33,186 nt of DNA from a virus. A program made the position numbers and the translations under genes. This document shows positions 16,767 through 25,044 of this stretch, one piece after another; positions within the stretch are counted from its first letter, which is position 1, and each line of letters starts with the position of its first letter. The notes beneath the pieces are model-generated. The model worked only from the letters and a program-made list of their open reading frames with translations, was not told where the DNA came from and searched no databases. Location: IMG/VR virus record IMGVR_UViG_3300037502_001820, positions 1-33,186 of that record. One strand, given 5' to 3'.

Positions 16767-18641
16767 TTACAGCCCTATGTATCTCTCCGCGTGCCAACGG
16801 GCAGATTCTTCGTCACCGATAGCAAGATACTTGTTGATAACTTCTGCGTAGTCTGCTTCGATTACTTCGAAATTGAAGGGTCTTTTGCGATTACCTTTAC
16901 GGAGCCACTTGAGGAATTTCTTAACTTCCTCAGTAGTTTTATCACTTTCTTCTTCCTTCTTTTCCTCTGCCACCTCTTGAACCAGTTGTCCTTCTTCGGT
17001 TTGAGGTGTTTCGCCGATGGGGAGTTCGCCGTCAACTGCCTCAGCATCAGGACCTTCAAGAGCACTTGCTCCTGCCGCTGTTGCCGCATCGATAATCCCT
17101 TCTGGTGAGAGGAAGAATAATCCGCTACCACTATAAAGCATTGGCATATCTGCTTGTGGTGTGTCGAGTAGTGGCAGACCACTCTTGGAACGCGCTTCGT
17201 TTACTGTGCGGTTGCCGTTCTTCAACTCAATATCAATACGGCGCGCTTCTGCTTCCGTATCAACCTTAGACTCAAACAGAATCTTGAATTCAAGTTCGCG
17301 TGGCATACCGAGATAAACATAGGACAAGTTCGTAAGTTGCTTGCTAATCCAGTCAACTAGCGGAGCAATACCGATAACTTCACCCGAGAGTGTTTCGCCT
17401 TCTTGTAATCCTGACGCACCGAGCGAACCGCTACCGCTAAATCCGATTTCTGATGGCAATACGCCGAAGTGTCCGCAGATAGAGGTGACAAGATAGTTAT
17501 CAAGAACATCTTTGAACTTCTCGCCGTATCCTTCAAACTGATGCGGCACGAAACCAGCAGGTAGTACGCGCGAACGCTTACGCTGTGCGGTTTGTCCTGC
17601 GAGGTCATCGTTGAAGATGTTTTCATACGCGCGCAACAACTCTGGATTATTACCAAATGTTGCGTCAGTTTGAAACATTAGTTCAGGGAGTACACCATCT
17701 GTATATTCTGCTCGTAGCCACTGCTGTCTGCGCAGATAAATGTCAGCAAGAGGTAATGAGCGCTCAGTTGGGGAAAATCCATAGATAGTCCATGACCTTC
17801 TATTTTTGACCAAATAAGATAGTTCGTCAGAGGTGAATTCTCCATCGGCATCTTCCATTTCCATTGGTGCCATGAATTCGCTACGAGGAAATCCGTAGAG
17901 AATCTGCTGAAACGCAGGGTTAGGTGGAATAGGACGCATTCCTCGGTCGTCAATAAGTGGCTTGATAGTTGAGCCGTCAAGTACCTGAAATCCGTATAAA
18001 TCTCCACCGACAGACTTCTGTGGCCAAATAGCCCACGCATCTATCACGAGGATTTCTTCTACGGAGAGGTTAATCCAGTCCGAAAATGTGTATCCGTTTG
18101 CTTTGTCAGGGTTTTCCCAAAACGCGCGCAAACGAGCGATATCTTCCGTGTATTTTTCACGAGCAGTAGCCATCGCACGAACATGGTCTTTGCCTGATTC
18201 TGCCGCGATGCGTTCAGAAGCGTCATCGCTCAAAACAATATCCCAGTCCATACCCGTGATTTTGTTTTTCACAACTTCAAGACAACGGCGAATAATATCT
18301 ACTTGGTCTGCGGTTGCGCGTAATGTCTTGAAAGGGATAAGACGCGTTTCCGTGATGTTGATATTTTGCGCAACTTGATACTCATAACGGCGAGGGTCAG
18401 GACGACCATCTTCGCGTAATGGATTTATCGCTCCCGGAACGATAGGACTTCCGGGTGTAAATGGAACATTTGGCCAAATCGGATTACGAGGTAATCCAAC
18501 TGACTGACCGTATGTTTGATTCATAGGTCTAGAGCGATTCACCATATCTTGTTCAGAGATAGTGACAGTTCCGGGCGGAAGATTCGGTGCTTTCTGAATT
18601 TCCGCCGCGACTGCTCTAGCCAATCTGTCAAGCAGACCCAC
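16767..18641 (-). CDS. Portal protein
   Basis: 624 residues, somewhat long for the family. The sequence pattern is that of actinophage portals: TADQVDIIRRCLEVVKNKIT near the start, LSVEEILVIDAWAIWP, LPLADIYLRRQQWLRAEYTDG, and ICGHFGVLPSEIGFSGSGSLG followed by WISKQLTNLSYVYLG. The C-terminal 120 residues are acidic (VQEVAEEKKEEESDKTTEEV) and then basic. The portal forms the dodecameric DNA gate at one capsid vertex. Downstream neighbours are MuF and protease genes, as expected. Confidence 0.88.
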   Translation of the reverse strand: MGLLDRLARAVAAEIQKAPNLPPGTVTISEQDMVNRSRPMNQTYGQSVGLPRNPIWPNVPFTPGSPIVPGAINPLREDGRPDPRRYEYQVAQNINITETRLIPFKTLRATADQVDIIRRCLEVVKNKITGMDWDIVLSDDASERIAAESGKDHVRAMATAREKYTEDIARLRAFWENPDKANGYTFSDWINLSVEEILVIDAWAIWPQKSVGGDLYGFQVLDGSTIKPLIDDRGMRPIPPNPAFQQILYGFPRSEFMAPMEMEDADGEFTSDELSYLVKNRRSWTIYGFSPTERSLPLADIYLRRQQWLRAEYTDGVLPELMFQTDATFGNNPELLRAYENIFNDDLAGQTAQRKRSRVLPAGFVPHQFEGYGEKFKDVLDNYLVTSICGHFGVLPSEIGFSGSGSLGASGLQEGETLSGEVIGIAPLVDWISKQLTNLSYVYLGMPRELEFKILFESKVDTEAEARRIDIELKNGNRTVNEARSKSGLPLLDTPQADMPMLYSGSGLFFLSPEGIIDAATAAGASALEGPDAEAVDGELPIGETPQTEEGQLVQEVAEEKKEEESDKTTEEVKKFLKWLRKGNRKRPFNFEVIEADYAEVINKYLAIGDEESARWHAERYIGL

Positions 18642-18650
18642 GCTAGCCTC

Positions 18651-20171
18651 CTAAGCGTGTACGACTACACGATATTGATTTGAAGTTGGAGCAACTGAGA
18701 ATAGCAGAGTAATCGAAGTAGTGTTTGTATGTTGTACATCGCAAATCACTTCTGCGTATGGGCTGCTGTTATCATAGACAGTAACAATAACATCACGAGT
18801 GCCGAGATTATGGGAAATCGTGTATGAGGTGTTCGAGCCGTCACCAACATTGGCTGCGTACTTGCGTACAACAACAGCAGTATCGATAGCGATACCTGCG
18901 GAACTGACAGAGATACCTGTATCAGCAACAGCAGAGAAGTTATTTGCTCCGCCGACTGCTCCAAGAGCAACACCATTGCTTGCGGTATAAGTACCAGCAC
19001 CCGAGAACTGAGTGAACTCAAGAACAGTAGTGTTGAGGGTAATTGGATTGTCAGTTGTGAGAACCCAACCAGTATTGGCGAGAGTATCACCAGTCTGTAC
19101 GAATGTGAACATACCTGACTTAACTTCAGCAGAAGTATTAGCGTCAGCAGAGCGAACAAGAATCCAAGGATTTGAGCCGTCACCTTCTTGTGACAATACA
19201 TAAATGCCGTTGTATTCACCACCTAGACCGCCAAGGCTCGCCTCATTTTTGACGAGAACGCGCTGACCAGCGAGAACTTGGTCGCCGTCTACTGTGAGAG
19301 TGGTGTTGCTTCCTGCGGTAATTGTTCCGCCGTTAGCAGAAGTCCACGCAGGGCTGTTAGGAAGAATTGCGGCAGTTGCGAGGTGAACTGCTTCCTTGAT
19401 GAGAAGTCCTTGCGCAGTTGCATCAACATACGCCTTAGTTGCTGCGTCACTATCGGCTGATGGTGCTGCGAGGTTAGTAATCTTGTAGTTGCCGAAAGAC
19501 ACATCAGCAAGAGGAACAGTGAGCGCGGAAAGATTGATTGCGCTGTGCGCTGCGTTGTCGTGTGTTGGTGTTCCGTGAGTATGGTCATTACGAGCGAACT
19601 CTGTGCCTGAACCATTAGCAGAAGCAGAACCGAAAGTAGTTTGTGCGGTGACATTACCGAAGTTAGGTAGTGCGTGAACATGGTCTGCGCGAGCAGGTGT
19701 GGACGCAGTACCTACGCTGTTTGTTCCGCCAGCCGCAAGTGTTTGCGGTGCTGTGCTAGTGAGAGATGGCGTTCCGTGCGTGTGGTCAGCGCGAGCATAA
19801 TCGTTGCTGCTACCGCTTGACGAAGTATCGCCGTAGGAAGTCTGTGCCGAAACTGTGCCGAAAGATGAGATTTGGTCCCATGTCGAGCCATCGCTTAGAT
19901 ATAGGAGATTATTATCTGTTGCGAAATAGAGCGTACCAGCAGGAACAGCGTTTGCTTGTGGGCGGTTGCTAAATGTGCCGTACTGAACTTGCGTAGTCTG
20001 TACGAAGTTCACCCATTGTGTGCCGTTGTAAAAATACAGCGTATCGTCAGAAGTGTTGTAGTAAATCTGACCATCGAGAGGGCTAGATGGTGCAGTTCCG
20101 AGATTCTGAATTACCGCGTTTTGTAATTCGTTCTTATTTAAGTCAATGCTGACTAGAAATTTTCTTGCCAT
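18651..20171 (-). CDS. Fibre-like protein with DHTHG repeats, between terminase and portal
   Basis: 506 residues. The N-terminus has two similar hairpin units (GQIYYNTSDDTLYFYNGTQW and GTLYFATDNNLLYLSDGSTW). Then come three repeats ending in an HxH motif: ARADHTHG (H130, H132), ARADHVHA (H164, H166) and ARNDHTHG (H197, H199). HxH motifs are known in trimeric phage fibres, where they bind metal along the axis. A KITNLAAPSADSDAATKAYVDA motif, common in tail fibres, follows. The last 60 residues (SYTISHNLGTRDVIVTVYD) resemble the end of the gene at 20180. The position beside head genes is unusual; it might be a head fibre or a displaced tail fibre. Confidence 0.72.
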   Translation of the reverse strand: MARKFLVSIDLNKNELQNAVIQNLGTAPSSPLDGQIYYNTSDDTLYFYNGTQWVNFVQTTQVQYGTFSNRPQANAVPAGTLYFATDNNLLYLSDGSTWDQISSFGTVSAQTSYGDTSSSGSSNDYARADHTHGTPSLTSTAPQTLAAGGTNSVGTASTPARADHVHALPNFGNVTAQTTFGSASANGSGTEFARNDHTHGTPTHDNAAHSAINLSALTVPLADVSFGNYKITNLAAPSADSDAATKAYVDATAQGLLIKEAVHLATAAILPNSPAWTSANGGTITAGSNTTLTVDGDQVLAGQRVLVKNEASLGGLGGEYNGIYVLSQEGDGSNPWILVRSADANTSAEVKSGMFTFVQTGDTLANTGWVLTTDNPITLNTTVLEFTQFSGAGTYTASNGVALGAVGGANNFSAVADTGISVSSAGIAIDTAVVVRKYAANVGDGSNTSYTISHNLGTRDVIVTVYDNSSPYAEVICDVQHTNTTSITLLFSVAPTSNQYRVVVHA

Positions 20172-20179
20172 TATTTCTC

Positions 20180-20455
20180 CTATATTACATACGCGGTGCC
20201 AGTAAAGGCTGCCGTGAAGGTTATTACCATTGTGTTCTTGCTTGGATAACTAAATGTGCCTTCACATTGAGTACCTGCTGAATCAAGCACGACCGCAGTA
20301 GGTTCTCCACCGAGATTATGATTGATAGTCCATACGCTACTGGCGACTGCTTGAGTGTGCGTATAGAAAATTTGTGCTGCTCCACCTTGCGGTCCGGGAG
20401 CAGTAACGCGGATAATCGGCTGCGTTACTTGAACTACTACTGTTTCGTCTGCCAT
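20180..20455 (-). CDS. Small protein with HNLG-type beta domain
   Basis: 91 residues from the second of two adjacent ATGs; the first, at 20458, has a ribosome site too close. The N-terminus is a beta-strand and collagen-like stub (QPIIRVTAPGPQGGAAQ). The rest (SVWTINHNLGGEPTAVVLD ... MVITFTAAFTGTAYVI) matches the C-terminal domain of the next gene (SYTISHNLGTRDVIVTVYD). It is probably a small virion surface or fibre-tip protein sharing that fold. It overlaps the upstream stop. Confidence 0.6.
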   Translation of the reverse strand: MADETVVVQVTQPIIRVTAPGPQGGAAQIFYTHTQAVASSVWTINHNLGGEPTAVVLDSAGTQCEGTFSYPSKNTMVITFTAAFTGTAYVI

Positions 20456-20802
20456 CATGTCCTCGTTACTTGTGGGCTGACTTCAATTGTGCCTTGAACA
20501 AGGCGTGTTACAACATTCTGCGGCGAAGTAATTTCAATGTCATAAGCATATCTGCCGTTAGTAATCGCTGCCGTTTGTGTGTTGGTCGCATGACACGCGA
20601 TAGTTCCAGTATTGCCTGTGATAGTAATGCCGTTGCCGTTCGTCAGGGTCAGGACTGCTGTTTTGGCGAGTGGCGATGTGCGTACTTGTAGTGCTGCGGT
20701 GTAACTCGTGATATTGACAGGAGTGCCGTTCGGCTGTTCATAAATAAAAGTTATATACCAATCCGCACCTTGGTCGATTACGGTGTTGTAAGTAACTGCC
20801 AT
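20455..20802 (-). CDS. Beta-sandwich structural protein (BppU-N-like)
   Basis: 115 residues. It begins YNTVIDQGADWYITFIYEQP and continues with VNITSYTAALQVRTSPLA and TNGRYAYDIEITSP, a pattern of short phage proteins with an all-beta domain similar to the N-terminus of baseplate upper proteins. It sits one base after the large terminase gene and overlaps the next small gene. It is probably a structural or attachment protein forming a unit with the next two genes. Exact role unknown. Confidence 0.55.
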   Translation of the reverse strand: MAVTYNTVIDQGADWYITFIYEQPNGTPVNITSYTAALQVRTSPLAKTAVLTLTNGNGITITGNTGTIACHATNTQTAAITNGRYAYDIEITSPQNVVTRLVQGTIEVSPQVTRT

Positions 20803-22227
20803 TTATGCTCCTAGTGCCGCGTTACAGTATTCGCAAATCTTGTTCGTTTTCTTATTGGGCATCTGACAACTGCCGCAAATTGTAGCGAGGTTCTGTAATC
20901 CCGTAAGAGATACTGAACCATCTTTCAGTTCGGTAAGTGCCCACACTAGTGCGTCTAGTCTATCAGGTGATTCGGCGCTTTCAGGTGTCCACATTACCAT
21001 TTGGTCCTCTAGTTGCGGAAACGCGCCAACATGATGAACGCGATACTGCTCGTAGAGTGCCGAAATGGGTTCTGCGCGCACACGCTTTCCGCGTGTCGCA
21101 TGAACTTTAGTAACAGGTGCATTTCTATCTACCTGTTGAAGCACCATAATAACCATGTCACCGCCGTTGTTTGTTTCAGCAACGATTCGGTCTGCCTTGT
21201 GTTTTCTAAATGCTTCAATTGCTCGCTTGCCCCATTCGTTTGGAGTAGCGCGTATAGTGTCATCAGAGAGGACATAGAAATGTCCGTCTGATGCTGCTCC
21301 TGCTGTGATAATTCCTGTTTCATCGCTATCTTCTCCGCTCGTTACTGCTGGGTCAATAGCAACTACGATGCGGTATAGCGGTGGTACTTTGTCGGGCGTG
21401 ACGCGAGTATCTTCTATCCAATAGCGCTGCCATAGTGCGCCTTCTGCCTGTTCCAGCAGTTCGCCGTATAACTCTTGCCTTCCTGTGCGCGTACCTTCGT
21501 AGCGCGCCTTCAGTTCCGCTAGCGCGGTTTCAGACAAATTCCTTGCGTTATCAAATGTGCTTCCGCGAGTGACAACTACTGAGCCGTCAGTACGCGATAC
21601 CCAGTCACGAAGTAACTTGATGGGCTTTGGCGTTGTTGTTGCCACGATGCGTGGTCTTTCGCCAATACGCAGCGCAGGTGCTAAACCTTCTGTCCAAGTT
21701 TCATACGGATAAGGCCAAGCAGCAACTTCATCAAGCCACGCGCCTGATAAGTTCAGACCGCGACCGCTATCGGGCGAATCCGCACCGAACATGTGAACTA
21801 TCTGTCCGTCTTTGAAAGTAATCTTGTATGACGATTTGTTATAGACATAATCAACATCAGGCACTAGCCCACGATTTCGTATTGAAACCAGCAGTCCTGA
21901 TGGACCTTCAACGCAGACTGTTTTCGTATCACTGAAACGCGGTGCGATAATTGCCCATTGCGTACCCGTGCCGTCAGGTGCTTTTGGCGTTGTCAATATG
22001 CGTTCCGTGAGCCACTCTGCGCCTGTGCGTGTCTTGCCCCAACCGCGACCCGACATAATCAACCAGATATTCCAGTCGCCTTCGGGTTCGTGTTGTTCGG
22101 GTCTGCCGATAAACCACCAAGGCTTGCGGTGTAGGCTGTGAATGTACTCGCTAGTTTGTTGGTTCAGCCATCGCTGTTGTTCCGCTATCGGTAACTGCGA
22201 TATCTGTTCCCTGAGTGATAGACCCAT
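20803..22227 (-). CDS. Terminase large subunit with C-terminal zinc ribbon
   Basis: 474 residues. ATPase domain: Walker A GRGWGKT at 60-66 and Walker B AWLDEVA with D166 and E167, followed by ATTTPKP as the coupling motif. Nuclease domain: VVAIDPAVTSGEDSDETGI, IVAETNNGGDMV and SPDRLDALVWALTEL supply the acidic residues of an RNase H-like fold. This motor packages DNA through the portal. The last 25 residues contain four cysteines (C451, C454, C465, C468) in two CxxC pairs, an added zinc ribbon that is not usual for the family. The start overlaps the small subunit gene by 77 bases. Confidence 0.93.
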   Translation of the reverse strand: MGLSLREQISQLPIAEQQRWLNQQTSEYIHSLHRKPWWFIGRPEQHEPEGDWNIWLIMSGRGWGKTRTGAEWLTERILTTPKAPDGTGTQWAIIAPRFSDTKTVCVEGPSGLLVSIRNRGLVPDVDYVYNKSSYKITFKDGQIVHMFGADSPDSGRGLNLSGAWLDEVAAWPYPYETWTEGLAPALRIGERPRIVATTTPKPIKLLRDWVSRTDGSVVVTRGSTFDNARNLSETALAELKARYEGTRTGRQELYGELLEQAEGALWQRYWIEDTRVTPDKVPPLYRIVVAIDPAVTSGEDSDETGIITAGAASDGHFYVLSDDTIRATPNEWGKRAIEAFRKHKADRIVAETNNGGDMVIMVLQQVDRNAPVTKVHATRGKRVRAEPISALYEQYRVHHVGAFPQLEDQMVMWTPESAESPDRLDALVWALTELKDGSVSLTGLQNLATICGSCQMPNKKTNKICEYCNAALGA

Positions 22228-22645
22228 TTACGCTGCCTTCGTTAATGAACTCGAGAATTGCCTTCTTTGCTTCCTCTATGTCTATTTGAATCGGTGTGCC
22301 ATTCGGACCTGAAATCTCTGCGCGGATTTTGTCGTTCCTTCCCCAGCGTTCTGCGTGCTTTCTTTCAAGCCACCACGCTGCCGCTTGCCATCTGCCGTTT
22401 TGTGCTGCTTGTTGAATACGCACAACCGCATCAGCCTCAGCAGCAGCAAGAGCGCGCAAGACTGACTCCCGAAATTCCCGATAGTCTTTCTTCGCGTTAG
22501 GTTCTTGCGCTAACTCCATCCAGCGATAGAAAGTTGTTTCGCCTATTCCTGCTAGTTCAGCAGCAACTTTTTGGTCGTTTCCTGCTCGTAACGCACGGAT
22601 AAGTTTTTCCAGCGTTTCCGGTGTTAGTTTGCTCGGTCTAGACAT
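22151..22645 (-). CDS. Terminase small subunit
   Basis: 164 residues, directly before the large subunit. The N-terminus carries a helix-turn-helix (LRAGNDQKVAAELAGIGETTFYRW without the first five residues). A helical region follows (LRALAAAEADAVVRIQQAAQ) and then GRWQAAAWWLERKHAERWGR, typical of actinophage small terminases that recognise the packaging site. The C-terminus is low complexity and overlaps the large subunit reading frame. The start overlaps the upstream glycosyltransferase stop. Confidence 0.85.
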   Translation of the reverse strand: MSRPSKLTPETLEKLIRALRAGNDQKVAAELAGIGETTFYRWMELAQEPNAKKDYREFRESVLRALAAAEADAVVRIQQAAQNGRWQAAAWWLERKHAERWGRNDKIRAEISGPNGTPIQIDIEEAKKAILEFINEGSVNGSITQGTDIAVTDSGTTAMAEPTN

Positions 22646-23435
22646 CTACTCTTGGCAATTTCTCGAAGGTAATTGGTTTCAAGCGGATATTTTTGATTCC
22701 GCCAGCCTTCGTTACAACTTTGCATAGTTCAGGATAGTGCGCTTCCATTTCGTACAGTACCCGTGTGTGGTCTGTCTGCCTATCGGCTACTCCGCGTGTT
22801 TTGAGTTCTGCGTCAATACCGCCAGCAGCAAAATACTTGGTAGTAGGACAGAGATATTCGAAACGCACGACAGAGCCATTCTGAATGAACGAGCGAATCG
22901 TGCTTTCGTAGTCATCGCCTGATGCTTCTATGATTCTGTCTTTACCGATAAACACAGGGTCGCCAGCGTAGCAGCCGTAGAAAAGTCCGATGATATAGCG
23001 CAGCCCTACGGAGATATGGTCGTGAAGGAAAAAACCATTCTCAACAGGGTTGATTCCCCACATTGTTGCGCCGACCTGTTTTGCCGTCTTGAAACCAAGT
23101 TCAACGAGTGCGTCTAGGTCGCCTTGCCAGTCCTCTAATTTCCCATCTGCCGTACGCTGCCGAAGGCGGACAACATCATCGTCCATGTTCAGTAGCGGTG
23201 TGCCTTTGGGATAGTAGTGATGATAAAACTGTTGTTGTTGGATTTTTCCCAAAACACCTGTGACTACGCGGTATTTATGCCCTAGCACATACCGATAGTG
23301 GTCGCTTTCTTCTTCTCCTGCCACGAATATCGTGATGCGGTCAGGGTCTACTTTCTTGCTCTCTAGCCATACGAGAGTCTTATCGCGCAATAATTCGGCG
23401 CGCTTGTACGAAGGTATTGCTATTTGGTAATCCAT
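22638..23435 (-). CDS. Putative DNA-base glycosyltransferase (TET-associated type)
   Basis: 265 residues. It starts with a GT-A-type first strand and loop (YQIAIPSYKRAELLRDKTL) and has a NMDDDVVRL motif with D85-D87, the expected metal/nucleotide-sugar site. Other segments are ITIFVAGEEESDHYRYVLG and the C-terminal YEMEAHYPELCKVV. The pattern resembles the glycosyltransferases found beside TET/JBP oxygenases in phages. It lies immediately downstream of such an oxygenase, so it probably transfers a sugar to a hydroxylated base in phage DNA. Substrate and sugar are unknown. Alternative: a glycosyltransferase acting on a virion or cell-wall target. Confidence 0.75.
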   Translation of the reverse strand: MDYQIAIPSYKRAELLRDKTLVWLESKKVDPDRITIFVAGEEESDHYRYVLGHKYRVVTGVLGKIQQQQFYHHYYPKGTPLLNMDDDVVRLRQRTADGKLEDWQGDLDALVELGFKTAKQVGATMWGINPVENGFFLHDHISVGLRYIIGLFYGCYAGDPVFIGKDRIIEASGDDYESTIRSFIQNGSVVRFEYLCPTTKYFAAGGIDAELKTRGVADRQTDHTRVLYEMEAHYPELCKVVTKAGGIKNIRLKPITFEKLPRVDV

Positions 23436-23451
23436 CGCCTTCCTTCCGTTA

Positions 23452-24318
23452 TCAACCGCCGAGTATGCGCGGTTTCGTTTCGCCTTTCAGGGCGGAAGCG
23501 AATGCGAGTTCTCGCTCGGTTCTGCGTTTGCGTGCTTCGGCTTGTTCGACTGCGTAAGTGAAACAGTCTTTCATACCGCGTAAGCAGTAGTACACGACAG
23601 TATAACGATAGGCGTCTTTCGTGATGTGTTGAATAGGTGTTACGCCGTGAAGTAGTCGGAATCCCGGAAAGAACAACACCCAACCATCGCGGCATTCAAT
23701 AACAGCGTTATATTCAGGAATGCTGAGATAACCACCGCGAGTGCCACGCCGAACAACAGGCATAGCAGACCACATATCAAAATTATTGCCGTCATAATGA
23801 TACGGAAGCGTGGAAGTTTTATTGACAACACCGCTAGTCCAGAGAGAGCGCTCCGAAATGCGCCACTCATCAGCGACCGCCGATGTTTCTTTTGCGTCTT
23901 TTTCATAAATTTCGGGCGCGATTTCGCGCATGATATCGCTCAAAATATCAGCAGTCTGCACTAATACATCGTGTTCTTCGGGTTGTTCGTGCGACATTGA
24001 AGTAGGACGGCAAGCCTCGCGTGTTTGAAATGGTTTGCGTGGTGCCATACCGAAAGTACGACTGTTGTTCTGTACACCTGTGCTGCGTGTTACGCCTGTC
24101 GCGCTGTATTTGATTCCGCGTACTGCGTTACGAAGATTTGCAGTCACCTCTGCGTCCATCTTCAAATAAACAAGGAATGGCTCGCCTGTTGTTTCATCAA
24201 CATAGATGCCTTCTTCAGTAATGTTGGCTTCAATTTCAGGAACAAGTAATCCCTTCATTTCACGCACATCATCACGAGTGATAACTTGCTTGACGGGAAA
24301 TACTGTTAGTTCTCTCAT
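23452..24318 (-). CDS. TET/JBP-family 2-oxoglutarate/Fe(II) dioxygenase
   Basis: 288 residues. A complete double-stranded beta-helix motif set is visible: H174-x-D176 in LPYHYDGNNF, H224 in FPGFRLLHGVTPI, and R238 in DAYRYTVVYYCL for 2-oxoglutarate. The segment SRTFGMAPRKPFQTREAC and the glycine-rich GTRGGYLSIPEYNAVIEC fit the TET/JBP branch rather than AlkB. These enzymes hydroxylate the methyl group of 5-methylcytosine or thymine in DNA. Neighbours are a ParB-like gene upstream (overlapping ATGA) and a glycosyltransferase downstream, then terminase. No DNA methyltransferase is in the window, so a thymine target or an enzyme encoded elsewhere must be considered. Confidence 0.8.
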   Translation of the reverse strand: MRELTVFPVKQVITRDDVREMKGLLVPEIEANITEEGIYVDETTGEPFLVYLKMDAEVTANLRNAVRGIKYSATGVTRSTGVQNNSRTFGMAPRKPFQTREACRPTSMSHEQPEEHDVLVQTADILSDIMREIAPEIYEKDAKETSAVADEWRISERSLWTSGVVNKTSTLPYHYDGNNFDMWSAMPVVRRGTRGGYLSIPEYNAVIECRDGWVLFFPGFRLLHGVTPIQHITKDAYRYTVVYYCLRGMKDCFTYAVEQAEARKRRTERELAFASALKGETKPRILGG

Positions 24319-24953
24319 TGTGTAGGCACCTCAGAGTTGGATAGTTCGGCAATCATGCGCAAAATAGTTTCTGCATTGCTTTCTGTTCCGAAGCGTTCGC
24401 GCAACTCTGTAAGTTTTTCCATCGCCCAAATATATTGATGCTGTGGGAACTCACACATGAGCAGACGAATAGTTCTTTCTGCATAGCGTTGTGCGCGTTC
24501 TTCGAGTGTTGTTGTTGCCAACACATTTTCGTGTGCTGGTGCAGCAGCAACACCAAACTCAGGTGCTTGTTGTTCGTCTAATATCGCGAGCAAATCATCG
24601 ATATCTGCTGGTTGATAGCCTGTTCCTTCTAGCGAAATATCTTCGAGTAAATCTAATAATGCTTGTTCGTCATAAGTGCCGAGGTCAGCAAGACGATTAT
24701 CAGCAGCAACAATTTTCTTTGCGCCTTCGTCATCAACATCTATTTCAACGATATTGATTTCTGTCCAACCTAAAGATTGTGCGGCTTTCCATAAATGATT
24801 GCCTGCAAGAATTTGTTTCGTATCTTTGCGAACAACGATAGGTTTATATTGTCCATTCGCGCTCAATGATTCGGCGAGTGCTTTGACATTTCCTTTACGA
24901 GGATTGCCTTCAAACTCTTTCAAAGTATCGATTGATACCGATTTTGTTTCCAT
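24315..24953 (-). CDS. ParB-like nuclease domain protein
   Basis: 212 residues. The N-terminal 95 match the ParB/sulfiredoxin-like fold: FEGNPRKGNVKALAESLSAN, YKPIVVRKDTKQILAGNHLW and AADNRLADLGTYDEQAL. In place of the common GxxR the motif reads GNHLWKAA, as in many phage versions. The C-terminal half is helical without a clear DNA-binding motif. ParB-like proteins accompany TET/JBP and glycosyltransferase genes in phages, where they may act as nucleases, nucleotide-binding factors or DNA-modification accessories. The start has a strong GGGAGG ribosome site. First gene after the 24982-25010 hairpin. Confidence 0.82.
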   Translation of the reverse strand: METKSVSIDTLKEFEGNPRKGNVKALAESLSANGQYKPIVVRKDTKQILAGNHLWKAAQSLGWTEINIVEIDVDDEGAKKIVAADNRLADLGTYDEQALLDLLEDISLEGTGYQPADIDDLLAILDEQQAPEFGVAAAPAHENVLATTTLEERAQRYAERTIRLLMCEFPQHQYIWAMEKLTELRERFGTESNAETILRMIAELSNSEVPTQ

Positions 24954-24981
24954 AATTTCCTCCCATTACAGAAGAAATCTG

Positions 24982-25010
24982 CCTGATGTGAAAGGGTAAA
25001 ACACATCAGG
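24982..25010 (-). terminator. Hairpin between early genes and modification/packaging genes
   Basis: A perfect 9-bp inverted repeat (24982-24990 with 25002-25010) with an 11-base loop. It is extended outward by TCTG/CAGA and AGAAG/CTTCT pairs with small internal loops, so the full stem spans about 24970-25020. In the transcribed direction it is followed by a weakly pyrimidine-rich stretch (ATTTCTTCT). It lies between two genes and probably acts as a partial terminator or RNA-processing site. Confidence 0.6.
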
Positions 25011-25044
25011 ACAGACTTCTCCCATTGGCAGGAAGTGTAACATA

